Shown here piece by piece: positions 1 to 5,051 of a stretch of 6,249 nt of DNA. Position 1 is the stretch's first letter; every line of letters begins with the position of its first letter. The notes below the pieces were generated by a model. The model had not been told where the DNA came from and did no database searches. It saw only the letters and a list, made by a program, of their open reading frames with translations. This DNA is from an uncultured Klebsiella sp. (GTDB lineage Bacteria; Pseudomonadota; Gammaproteobacteria; Enterobacterales; Enterobacteriaceae): NCBI GenBank assembly GCA_902490055.1, contig CABUCP010000205.1, forward strand, positions 1 to 6,249. The letters run 5' to 3'. The position numbers were made by a program, and so were the translations under genes.

Positions 1-18
1 TTCACCGAAGGGAGAACG

Positions 19-355
19 ATGAAGATGGCAACTATCGCTGGTAAAAATTGCGCCACATTGCTGCCCATCACTCTCACTGCAGCCTTAACCGGCTGCGGCC
101 TGACGCAGAGCGTAAAAGATGGAGCCGTCTCAGTGACCAACGCTATTTTTTATAAACAGATCAAAACGCTGCATTTGGATATTCGGGCCCGGGAAGGGGT
201 GAATCACAATGCGCAAGGGGCGTCATTGGCAACCGTAGTGCGAATTTACCAACTCAAAGAGCGCAAAGCGTTTGACGCCAGCGATTATCCCTCGCTATTT
301 GCTGACGATAGCCGGTCACAACCGGCTGACGCTGCAACCGTTAAAAGGTAACTAA
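19..355 (+). pseudogene. tssJ: Type VI secretion lipoprotein TssJ, internally deleted and frameshifted
   Basis: TssJ (SciN) is the outer-membrane lipoprotein of the T6SS membrane complex; its beta-sandwich holds the periplasmic end of TssM. The start ATG at 19 follows a ribosome site (AAGGGAGA, 8-15). A lipoprotein signal peptide ends in the lipobox LTGC with Cys26; Gly at +2 fits outer-membrane sorting. The typical TssJ core follows (VRIYQLKERKAF, then YPSLFADDS, about residues 74-98). The frame then departs: residues 99-110 (ending ATVKR) do not look like TssJ and stop at 349-351. Reading the +2 frame from 314 gives GHNRLTLQPLKGN and a stop at 353-355, which fits a TssJ C-terminal strand and ends one base before the tssE ATG, the normal operon spacing. 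I infer an internal deletion at about 310-316. The 337 bases left require a lost length of 3n+2; normal family length (about 160-190 residues) suggests roughly 150-230 bases. An upstream gene, possibly tssG, may end at TGA 20-22. The product is probably non-functional. A misassembly is the alternative. Confidence 0.5.
310..327 (+). repeat. Perfect hairpin across the tssJ deletion junction
   Basis: AGCCGGT (310-316), loop CACA, ACCGGCT (321-327): a 7-bp perfect stem with a four-base loop. It coincides with the point where the tssJ reading frame changes. No T-run follows, so it is not a classical terminator. The left arm spans the inferred junction, so the hairpin may have been created by the deletion, or its right part may have helped cause it. 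Confidence 0.5.
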
Positions 356-356
356 A

Positions 357-800
357 ATGCCACGTCCCTCACTTTACGACACGCTGTTTGGCAACTTCTC
401 CGGCGGCCTCGATTTGCATCAGGTCAGCGAAGAAAACCAGGTCATTCTGTCAGTGCTCGATAATATGCAGCGCATCCTGAACTGCCGGGCTGGTACATTG
501 GCGCATCTGCCGGATTACGGGCTGCCGGATATGACCACCATCCTCCAGGGAATGCCCGGTTCAGCGCACCAACTCATGACCACGCTGTCGGCGGTGCTGC
601 TGAAATACGAACCGCGCCTGAACCGTATCAGCGTCGGGATGCTCGAACAGGTACAGGCTGGCGAACTACGTTATACCATCGATGCGGAGCTGAAAGGTAT
701 TGGCCTGGTGCGCTACGGCACGGAATTTATGCCAGAGGGCAGAGTACTCATCCGCCATCTGAAACAGCAACAGTATCTGGATCCCCGAACCACAATTTAG
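357..800 (+). CDS. tssE: Type VI secretion baseplate subunit TssE (gp25-like)
   Basis: This 147-residue protein is a TssE, the homologue of phage T4 gp25, a cytoplasmic wedge component of the T6SS baseplate that works with TssF, TssG and TssK to start sheath assembly. Evidence is the family pattern L-x3-I-x2-I-L-N-C-R-x-G-x-L-x-H-L-P-D-Y-G-L-P-D (about residues 36-58), the conserved gp25 core EPR at 85-87 inside YEPRL, and the ending with I-R-H-L at 132-135. The length matches the family and no disruption is visible. The start ATG at 357 lies one base after the relic tssJ stop. Its ribosome site (AAAAGG, 343-348) lies inside the tssJ 3' end, so the upstream deletion has left tssE initiation intact. 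It is probably translated in the T6SS operon with vasL downstream (22-base gap). Confidence 0.5.
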   Translation: MPRPSLYDTLFGNFSGGLDLHQVSEENQVILSVLDNMQRILNCRAGTLAHLPDYGLPDMTTILQGMPGSAHQLMTTLSAVLLKYEPRLNRISVGMLEQVQAGELRYTIDAELKGIGLVRYGTEFMPEGRVLIRHLKQQQYLDPRTTI

Positions 801-822
801 CTTTTACTCAGGCTTATATCCT

Positions 823-2163
823 ATGACAACTTCTCCTGAACGCCGTCTGACTACCGGCGGCGATCCGCGCACTCTGACGGATTACGCGCAGCTGCGTGAA
901 GAAATGCGCAAACTCACTCACCCGGCCCGCCCGGATGTTGACTGGCCATCCGCAGAGCGACTCTGCCTGTCGCTGTTTGACCGCAATGGCGTAGAGCTGC
1001 AGACCGCCGCCTGGTACACGTTGACCCGTACGCAGCTGGCCGGACTATCCGGCCTGAATGAAGGGCTGGCTATCCTGGAAACGCTGATTACCCGTCAGTG
1101 GGGGATACTGTGGCCACAGCCGGTACACGCGCGGATGGAAATCCTCAGCGGTTTGGGCAAACGGCTGCAGCAGGCGCTGCGTACGCTGACGCTGGTCTAC
1201 GCCGATCTTAGTTTGATTTATGAAGCGGAAACGCATCTCAAAGCGCTGGATGCTGCGCTACAGCGGCTGGAATTAAAGCACGCCAGTCAATTTGATGCGT
1301 TGCTCAATGTGATGCATAACGCGGCGGTGCGGCTGGAAAATAGCGATGGTGTAACCAGCGCTGATAGCCTGCCGCAGCTAGCCGTGTCGGAGAATGCTTC
1401 CGCCCATTTAGATGCGCGGATTGAGCAGATGAAACGAGTGTATATCGCGCCGCCGGAAACGCAGCCAAACGTGCAAGTCGTCAATGAACGCCAGAGTGCC
1501 GGAAAACCATGGCGACCTTTTATGGCCGGTATGCTGACAATGCTGACGCTGGCCGCTGCGGCAGGATGGGGATGGCAGGCGCTAAACAAGCCGGATCCGC
1601 AAAAGGTGCAATTCGCCGCCAGCCTGGCGCCATTGCCGATGGCGCTTTCAGCAGAGCAGTTACGCTTGTTTCAGGCGCGGGCGCCTTCAGCGGACAGCGG
1701 GCTGGCGCAAACGCAGCAGCAGTTGGCGCGGCTCACGCAGATCAAACCGGGCTGGGCCATTGGCTATGGCGAGCAACTGGTACAACAGGCGCTCGCGCTA
1801 TGGCCGCAGCAGGCGGAAACGTTGTCTCAACGGTGGCGGCAACGGCTCGACGCCGCCTCGCTGCCGGTTGAGAACCTCAACGGCTGGCACCAGGGGATGA
1901 TACAGCTGCAGCAGCTGACCCAACGGCTTAATGCGCTGGATGAACAGAAAGGGAAATATATGACCGTGAGTGAGCTGAAATCAGCGGTGTTCGCCATTAG
2001 CCAGTCATTTAACCGCGCGGTCCCGGCGGAAGAACAGCTGCGCCGGCTATCGGCGATGACGGAAGGGCAAACCAGCCGCGTCGCGCAGCAAAATCAGGCG
2101 GAACAGCACCTGCAGCAGCTGATAGTCAGTTACGCGCGGCTGAAAACCAAAACGGCGGAGTAG
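823..2163 (+). CDS. vasL: T6SS ImpA_N/VasL-domain protein, membrane anchored
   Basis: This 446-residue protein has the layout of the VasL group of TssA-like proteins. Residues about 10-120 match an ImpA_N domain (T-G-G-D-P-R near 11-16, WPSAERLCLSLF at 41-52, RQWGILWPQP at 91-100). A helical linker follows, then one strongly hydrophobic segment at about 232-254 (MAGMLTMLTLAAAAGWGW), read as a transmembrane helix. The C-terminal part (about 260-446) is Gln/Leu-rich and helical, matching the VasL domain. TssA-family proteins cap and coordinate sheath growth from the baseplate. VasL-type members differ by the membrane segment and are thought to act at the membrane, so this gene adds to a separate tssA rather than replacing it. 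The ribosome site is weak (CAGG, 809-812), suggesting dependence on translation of tssE just upstream. It is the last T6SS gene here, since the next gene converges on it. Confidence 0.5.
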   Translation: MTTSPERRLTTGGDPRTLTDYAQLREEMRKLTHPARPDVDWPSAERLCLSLFDRNGVELQTAAWYTLTRTQLAGLSGLNEGLAILETLITRQWGILWPQPVHARMEILSGLGKRLQQALRTLTLVYADLSLIYEAETHLKALDAALQRLELKHASQFDALLNVMHNAAVRLENSDGVTSADSLPQLAVSENASAHLDARIEQMKRVYIAPPETQPNVQVVNERQSAGKPWRPFMAGMLTMLTLAAAAGWGWQALNKPDPQKVQFAASLAPLPMALSAEQLRLFQARAPSADSGLAQTQQQLARLTQIKPGWAIGYGEQLVQQALALWPQQAETLSQRWRQRLDAASLPVENLNGWHQGMIQLQQLTQRLNALDEQKGKYMTVSELKSAVFAISQSFNRAVPAEEQLRRLSAMTEGQTSRVAQQNQAEQHLQQLIVSYARLKTKTAE

Positions 2164-2180
2164 CTTAGCGCAAGGAGTAG

Positions 2181-2216
2181 GGGCTGGCACCCATCACGCC
2201 GTAGCGACGCCAGCCC
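2181..2216. terminator. Inverted repeat between convergent genes, possible terminator
   Basis: GGGCTGGC (2181-2188) and GCCAGCCC (2209-2216) form a perfect 8-bp GC-rich stem around a 20-base loop, midway in the short gap between the stops of vasL (+) and the DJ-1/PfpI gene (-). The position suits a bidirectional terminator, but neither strand has a strong T-run right after the stem, so termination is an inference. Confidence 0.5.
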
Positions 2217-2228
2217 AGGACGCGGTGT

Positions 2229-2795
2229 TTATTGCTGCAGCAGTGCGGCGAATTTTGCTAACCACTGCGGATGGGCAGGCCAGGCCGGGGCGGTCACCAG
2301 ATTGCCGTCAACATGGGCCTGATCGATCCCGATGTCGGCGTAATGTCCGCCGCTGAGCCGCACCTCCGGGGCGCAGGCCGGATAGGCGCTACAGGTACGC
2401 CCCTGAAGAATGCCCGCGGCGGCCAGAAGCTGCGGGCCGTGGCAGACGGCGGCGATCGGTTTACGCGTGGCGTCGAATGCCTGCACCAGTTTAATGACTT
2501 GTTCATTCAGGCGCAGATACTCCGGCGCGCGTCCGCCGGGGATCAGCAAAGCGTCATAGTCCTGCTCTTTGGCGGCGGCAAAATCAGCGTTAAGGACAAA
2601 GCGATGTCCGGGTTTTTCGCTGTAGGTTTGCGCGCCGTCAAAATCATGAATCGCCGTCATGATGTAGTCGCCTTTGACTTTATCAGGACAGACGGCATCG
2701 ACCTGATGACCAATCATCTGCAGTGCCTGAAACGGCACCATGGTTTCGTAATCTTCCGCATAATCGCCCACCAGCATCAAAATCTTCTTGCCCAT
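2229..2795 (-). CDS. DJ-1/PfpI superfamily protein (class I glutamine amidotransferase-like)
   Basis: This 188-residue cytosolic protein belongs to the DJ-1/PfpI superfamily. Visible landmarks are the acidic motif DYAEDYE at 11-17 (Glu14 is the likely partner of the catalytic Cys), [11 protein letters not shown] at 85-95, and the nucleophile elbow AVCHG with Cys118-His119. Family members include proteases, glyoxalase III/deglycase-type enzymes and stress chaperones, so the substrate cannot be read from sequence. The acidic motif, PFQAL, AIHDF and PGGRAPEYL recall plant DJ-1D domains (glyoxalase-type), as I remember them. I chose the ATG at 2793-2795 because GGGAG lies 10 bases upstream and residues before it do not resemble the family; an open frame extends 26 codons further upstream. 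It is convergent with vasL and unrelated to T6SS. A terminator-like hairpin lies about 53 bases upstream. Family call is firm; specific reaction is not. Confidence 0.5.
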   Translation of the reverse strand: MGKKILMLVGDYAEDYETMVPFQALQMIGHQVDAVCPDKVKGDYIMTAIHDFDGAQTYSEKPGHRFVLNADFAAAKEQDYDALLIPGGRAPEYLRLNEQVIKLVQAFDATRKPIAAVCHGPQLLAAAGILQGRTCSAYPACAPEVRLSGGHYADIGIDQAHVDGNLVTAPAWPAHPQWLAKFAALLQQ

Positions 2796-2847
2796 ATCCT
2801 TGTTACTCCCACGATGAAGTTGAATAAGATATCGCCTGCCACAAGTC

Positions 2848-2870
2848 AAAAAGCGACCCCTGAGGGCGCT
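2848..2870 (-). terminator. Candidate intrinsic terminator upstream of the DJ-1/PfpI gene
   Basis: On the minus strand the sequence reads AGCG-CCC, loop TCA, GGG, a two-base bulge (GT), CGCT and then a run of Ts (bases opposite A2848-A2852). This is a 7-bp bulged stem with a T-tail. It lies between the 64-residue gene and the DJ-1/PfpI gene and would stop readthrough from the former. It could instead act in the leader of the latter. The bulge keeps confidence moderate. Confidence 0.5.
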
Positions 2871-2922
2871 CAATAATGGTCATTGATGACATTAACTGCC
2901 GGGATTTAACCCGAGGGGAAAG

Positions 2923-2950
2923 CGTTGCCGCAGCCTGTAGTACGGCAACG
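2923..2950 (-). terminator. Perfect 8-bp hairpin after the 64-residue gene
   Basis: CGTTGCCG (2923-2930) and CGGCAACG (2943-2950) form a perfect stem with a 12-base loop, 15 bases after the stop of the minus-strand small gene. On that strand it is followed by CTTTCCCC, a poor T-tract, so it may be a weak terminator or a 3'-end stabiliser. A second short inverted repeat (GGGATTTAACCC, 2901-2912) lies just beyond. Confidence 0.5.
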
Positions 2951-2965
2951 AGAAGCAGTCAGAGA

Positions 2966-3160
2966 TTAATCCACGTTAGTGAAGTAGTCGCGAGCAACCG
3001 CTTCGACACGCTTCGCTTCCAGGCCGGTCTTTTCGCTAATCCCGGCGATAAACGGCTTAAACTGCTCGGTCATGACGTGGCCGCCGTCCCAGTGGGCGAC
3101 GTAATAACGGCACTGATAGCGATAAAAATGGAGGGTCTTCTCTCCTAACGTGTAATACAT
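2966..3160 (-). CDS. Unrecognised 64-residue protein
   Basis: I do not recognise this protein. The chosen start (ATG at 3158-3160) has an excellent ribosome site, CAGGAGA, seven bases upstream of the ATG from AGGAG, and a perfect -10 box further up. The same frame stays open to 3406, but that extension runs through the promoter region and has no convincing ribosome site at its upstream Met codons, so I treat it as non-coding. The product starts MYYTLGEKTLHFYRY, is rich in Tyr, Phe and His early, has a His-Trp-Asp-Gly-Gly-His stretch at about 24-29, and ends with a helical charged half (EKTGLEAKRVEAVARDYF, residues 43-60). It has no signal peptide or membrane segment, so it is probably a small cytosolic protein. 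It is divergent from the dehydratase gene and points toward the DJ-1/PfpI gene; hairpins follow its stop. Function unknown. Confidence 0.5.
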   Translation of the reverse strand: MYYTLGEKTLHFYRYQCRYYVAHWDGGHVMTEQFKPFIAGISEKTGLEAKRVEAVARDYFTNVD

Positions 3161-3220
3161 GACAATCTCCTGTCCAGTGTGTCGAGCGGCGTCCGCAAAA
3201 GCGTATAGGGCGTTACCACA

Positions 3221-3240
3221 ATAATCAGGTATTTGATTAT
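3221..3240. promoter_or_regulatory. 20-bp dyad, candidate operator
   Basis: ATAATCA (3221-3227), six-base spacer GGTATT, TGATTAT (3234-3240): a perfect 7-bp inverted repeat with about two helical turns of total length. It overlaps the -10 box and start site of the minus-strand small gene, the classic position of a repressor operator. The cognate regulator is unknown; the YheO/DauR-type protein encoded nearby is one candidate by proximity only. Confidence 0.5.
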
Positions 3241-3262
3241 ATCCTGCTCCCAAATGTGGGAA
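3236..3262 (-). promoter_or_regulatory. Sigma-70-like promoter of the 64-residue gene
   Basis: On the minus strand a perfect -10 hexamer TATAAT occupies 3241-3236. The best -35 is TTCCCA (3262-3257), four of six consensus bases, with a short 15-base spacer. Transcription would start near 3229 and give a leader of about 70 bases. The strong -10 with a poor -35 suggests a regulated promoter. Confidence 0.5.
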
Positions 3263-3268
3263 ATTTCC
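3259..3268. promoter_or_regulatory. Perfect 10-bp palindrome GGAAATTTCC
   Basis: The palindrome GGAAATTTCC overlaps the candidate -35 region of the minus-strand promoter. It is part of a symmetric cluster: its right half is the start of TTTCCAGCG, which recurs inverted at 3316-3324. A binding site is plausible, but a 10-bp palindrome can also be chance. Confidence 0.5.
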
Positions 3269-3324
3269 AGCGAGCAATACGCGCACGGGGCAGAATTTCC
3301 CCGGGTTGCGATCCACGCTGGAAA
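3264..3324. repeat. Spaced 9-bp inverted repeat TTTCCAGCG / CGCTGGAAA
   Basis: TTTCCAGCG (3264-3272) and its exact reverse complement CGCTGGAAA (3316-3324) flank 43 bases in the divergent intergenic region. The centre-to-centre distance is 52 bases, near five helical turns, so two protein-bound sites could face the same side of DNA. Its role is inferred only from position between two divergent genes. Confidence 0.5.
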
Positions 3325-3334
3325 CGCGCAAATG

Positions 3335-3364
3335 TTGATCAGACATATCGTCTTGAATTAGACT
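3335..3364 (+). promoter_or_regulatory. Weak candidate promoter for the dehydratase-regulator pair
   Basis: TTGATC (3335-3340) and TAGACT (3359-3364) each match the sigma-70 consensus at four of six bases with an 18-base spacer, giving a start near 3371 and a leader of about 35 bases. A short dyad AATTA (3356-3360) / TAATT (3373-3377) straddles the -10 and start site. The match is weak and would fit a promoter needing an activator. Confidence 0.5.
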
Positions 3365-3405
3365 GTTTGTATTAATTGCCGATACGCGAACAACAAGGTG
3401 GCGCA

Positions 3406-4383
3406 ATGACCCTACAACTTCCTGATTATCACGATGTGGCGGCAGCCGCGCAGCGGATTGCCGGTTATGCCAACCGCACGCCGGTCATGACCTCAAGGAC
3501 GCTCGATGAACAATTCTCCGCACAACTGTTTTTGAAGTGCGAAAACTTCCAGCGCATGGGCGCATTTAAATTCCGCGGGGCGATGAACGCGCTCCAGCAG
3601 TTTAGCGCCGAACAAAAACAGGCTGGCGTGGTGGCGTTTTCCTCCGGCAATCATGCCCAGGCCATTGCCCTGGCTGGCAGGCTGTTGGCCATTCCGGCGA
3701 CTATCATCATGCCGAACGACGCGCCGGCCGCAAAAGTTGCGGCCACGCAGGGCTACGGGGGTAAAGTCGTCTTTTACGATCGTTACACTGAAGATCGCGA
3801 ACAGATCGGGCGCGATCTGGCGCAGCAACACGGATTAACCTTAATTCCGCCGTACGATCATCCACACGTTATTGCCGGGCAGGGAACGGCGGCGAAAGAG
3901 CTGATTGAAGAGGCTGGCCCGCTTGATGCGCTGTTTGTCTGTCTCGGCGGCGGCGGACTGTTGTCCGGCTCGGCGCTGGCGGCGTGTCATCTGTCGCCTG
4001 GGTGCAAAATCTATGGCGTAGAGCCTGAGGCCGGTAACGATGGTCAACAATCGTTTCGTTGCGGCAGGATCGTGCATATCGAAACGCCGAAAACTATTGC
4101 CGACGGCGCGCAGACGCAACATCTGGGGCAATACACATTCCCGCTGATCCAACGGTACGTTGACGACATCCTGACCGTCAGCGACGAGGCGCTGATCGCG
4201 GCGATGAAGTTTCTCGCCGAGCGCATGAAAATGGTGGTCGAGCCGACCGGTTGCCTGGGATTTGCCGCTGCGCGGGCCGCGATGGCGCAGCTTCAGGGCA
4301 AAAAAATCGGCATTATCATCAGCGGCGGCAACGTGGATATCAGCCGCTATAGCGCGTTATTAGCCTCCGGAGAGGCATCATGA
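3406..4383 (+). CDS. PLP-dependent serine/threonine dehydratase, probably threo-3-hydroxyaspartate ammonia-lyase type
   Basis: This 325-residue enzyme belongs to the fold-type II PLP family of serine racemase, threonine dehydratase and threo-3-hydroxyaspartate dehydratase; these release ammonia from hydroxy-amino acids to give a keto acid. The PLP lysine is Lys55 in AFKFRG (53-58). SSGNHAQ (79-85) is the substrate/cofactor loop, with Ser80 equivalent to the second base of serine racemase. GGGG at 181-184 holds the PLP phosphate and SGGN at 306-309 contacts the pyridine ring. Glu206, Gly210 and Asp212 have the same spacing as the metal ligands of serine racemase, which supports the metal-dependent racemase/hydroxyaspartate branch over biosynthetic IlvA; there is no C-terminal ACT domain. 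I chose ATG 3406 because AAGG (3395-3398) lies seven bases upstream; a TTG at 3376 is less likely. Its stop overlaps the downstream regulator start by four bases. Family is certain; the exact substrate is inferred. Confidence 0.5.
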   Translation: MTLQLPDYHDVAAAAQRIAGYANRTPVMTSRTLDEQFSAQLFLKCENFQRMGAFKFRGAMNALQQFSAEQKQAGVVAFSSGNHAQAIALAGRLLAIPATIIMPNDAPAAKVAATQGYGGKVVFYDRYTEDREQIGRDLAQQHGLTLIPPYDHPHVIAGQGTAAKELIEEAGPLDALFVCLGGGGLLSGSALAACHLSPGCKIYGVEPEAGNDGQQSFRCGRIVHIETPKTIADGAQTQHLGQYTFPLIQRYVDDILTVSDEALIAAMKFLAERMKMVVEPTGCLGFAAARAAMAQLQGKKIGIIISGGNVDISRYSALLASGEAS

Positions 4384-5012
4384 GCAATGCAAAATCGCCG
4401 ATGCTTGCCCAGCTCGATACGATTGCCAAAGGGTTGAGTGAGACCTTCGCGCCGTTTTGTGAAGTGGTGGTGCATGACCTGACGCATCCACAGCAGGCGA
4501 TAATATCGATTCACAATAATCTCTCCGGCAGGGAAATCGGCCAGCCGGCGACCGAGATGGGGTTAGCGCGGATTGCCAGCGCAGATTTTCCCGCCGTGGT
4601 CGCCAACTATGCCAATCAGTTTGCCGACGGCCGCGCGGTGAAAAGTACGTCCATTGGCATTAAAGGCGAGGACGGCGAATACGTTGCCGCACTCTGTCTT
4701 AATATCGATATGACGCTGTTTCGCGGGATGCAGAGCGCACTGGCGCGTTTTACCGCCACCGAGAGCGCGACGGTGGTCGAACATCTGGAAGCGGGTGGCA
4801 CGGCGGCCATTCGCCAGCGGATAGATGCGTTTGCCGCCGAGCGGGCAACGACCGCCAGGGCGCTAAGCGCGACGGATCGTAAAATGGTGATTCAAGCGTT
4901 GCGTAGAGAGGGGCTGCTGGAGCTGCGCAAATCGATGGATACGGTGGCGCAGCATCTCGGTATCTCGCGGGCGACCGCCTATCTGTATGCCCGGCAGGAG
5001 CGGGAAGCGTAG
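4380..5012 (+). CDS. YheO-type PAS / DauR-like HTH transcriptional regulator
   Basis: This 210-residue protein has the two-domain plan of the YheO/DauR family. An N-terminal PAS-like YheO domain covers about residues 8-118 (EVVVHDL at 28-34, SIHNNLSGREIG at 43-54, then KSTSIGIKGEDGEYVAALCLNID from 89). The C-terminal HTH of the DauR type covers about 162-206, with the recognition unit TVAQHLGISRATAYLYAR at 188-205. DauR represses D-arginine catabolic genes in Pseudomonas, so regulators of this type can control amino-acid degradation. The start overlaps the dehydratase stop (ATGA at 4380-4383) with GGAG seven bases upstream, so translation is coupled and the two are cotranscribed. This arrangement suggests it controls the dehydratase gene and perhaps itself, responding to an amino acid or its derivative in the PAS-like domain. 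The ligand and the sign of control are not visible in sequence. Confidence 0.5.
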   Translation: MSNAKSPMLAQLDTIAKGLSETFAPFCEVVVHDLTHPQQAIISIHNNLSGREIGQPATEMGLARIASADFPAVVANYANQFADGRAVKSTSIGIKGEDGEYVAALCLNIDMTLFRGMQSALARFTATESATVVEHLEAGGTAAIRQRIDAFAAERATTARALSATDRKMVIQALRREGLLELRKSMDTVAQHLGISRATAYLYARQEREA

Positions 5013-5036
5013 CGGCCGCACGAAAGTGCAACCGCT
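5011..5036. terminator. GNRA-capped hairpin between convergent genes
   Basis: AGCGG (5011-5015) pairs with CCGCT (5032-5036). After a two-by-two internal loop (CC/AA), GCAC (5018-5021) pairs with GTGC (5026-5029) around a GAAA tetraloop, a very stable cap in RNA. It begins within the regulator stop codon. A T-rich stretch (GTTTATTT) comes only about 14 bases later, so it is not a standard intrinsic terminator. It may act as a 3'-end stabiliser or a weak terminator. Confidence 0.5.
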
Positions 5037-5051
5037 ATGGCGTCAGGCCGT

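Noticed and set aside
1..22. End of an upstream gene overlapping tssJ by ATGA
   Set aside because: A TGA at 20-22 in an open frame would fit a T6SS gene such as tssG, but 22 bases are too few to tell which frame is coding.
1..2163. T6SS effector-immunity pair or toxin gene
   Set aside because: All coding sequence in this part is accounted for by structural genes tssJ, tssE and vasL; no effector, PAAR, VgrG or immunity-like frame is present in the window.
2796..2847. Promoter for the DJ-1/PfpI gene (TTGACT with TATCTT)
   Set aside because: The hexamers are only 12 bases apart, too short for sigma-70; no better pair was found there.
2271..2876. 201-residue open frame on the + strand
   Set aside because: It is antisense to the DJ-1/PfpI gene, whose motifs are clear; the frame is a shadow produced by GC-rich codons.
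2876..3148. 90-residue open frame on the + strand
   Set aside because: It lies opposite the small minus-strand gene, its composition matches no family I know, and it has no good ribosome site at its start.
3161..3406. N-terminal extension of the 64-residue gene to 146 residues
   Set aside because: It would run through a perfect TATAAT box, the dyad and palindromes, and neither upstream Met codon has a convincing ribosome site, whereas the internal ATG at 3160 has a strong one.
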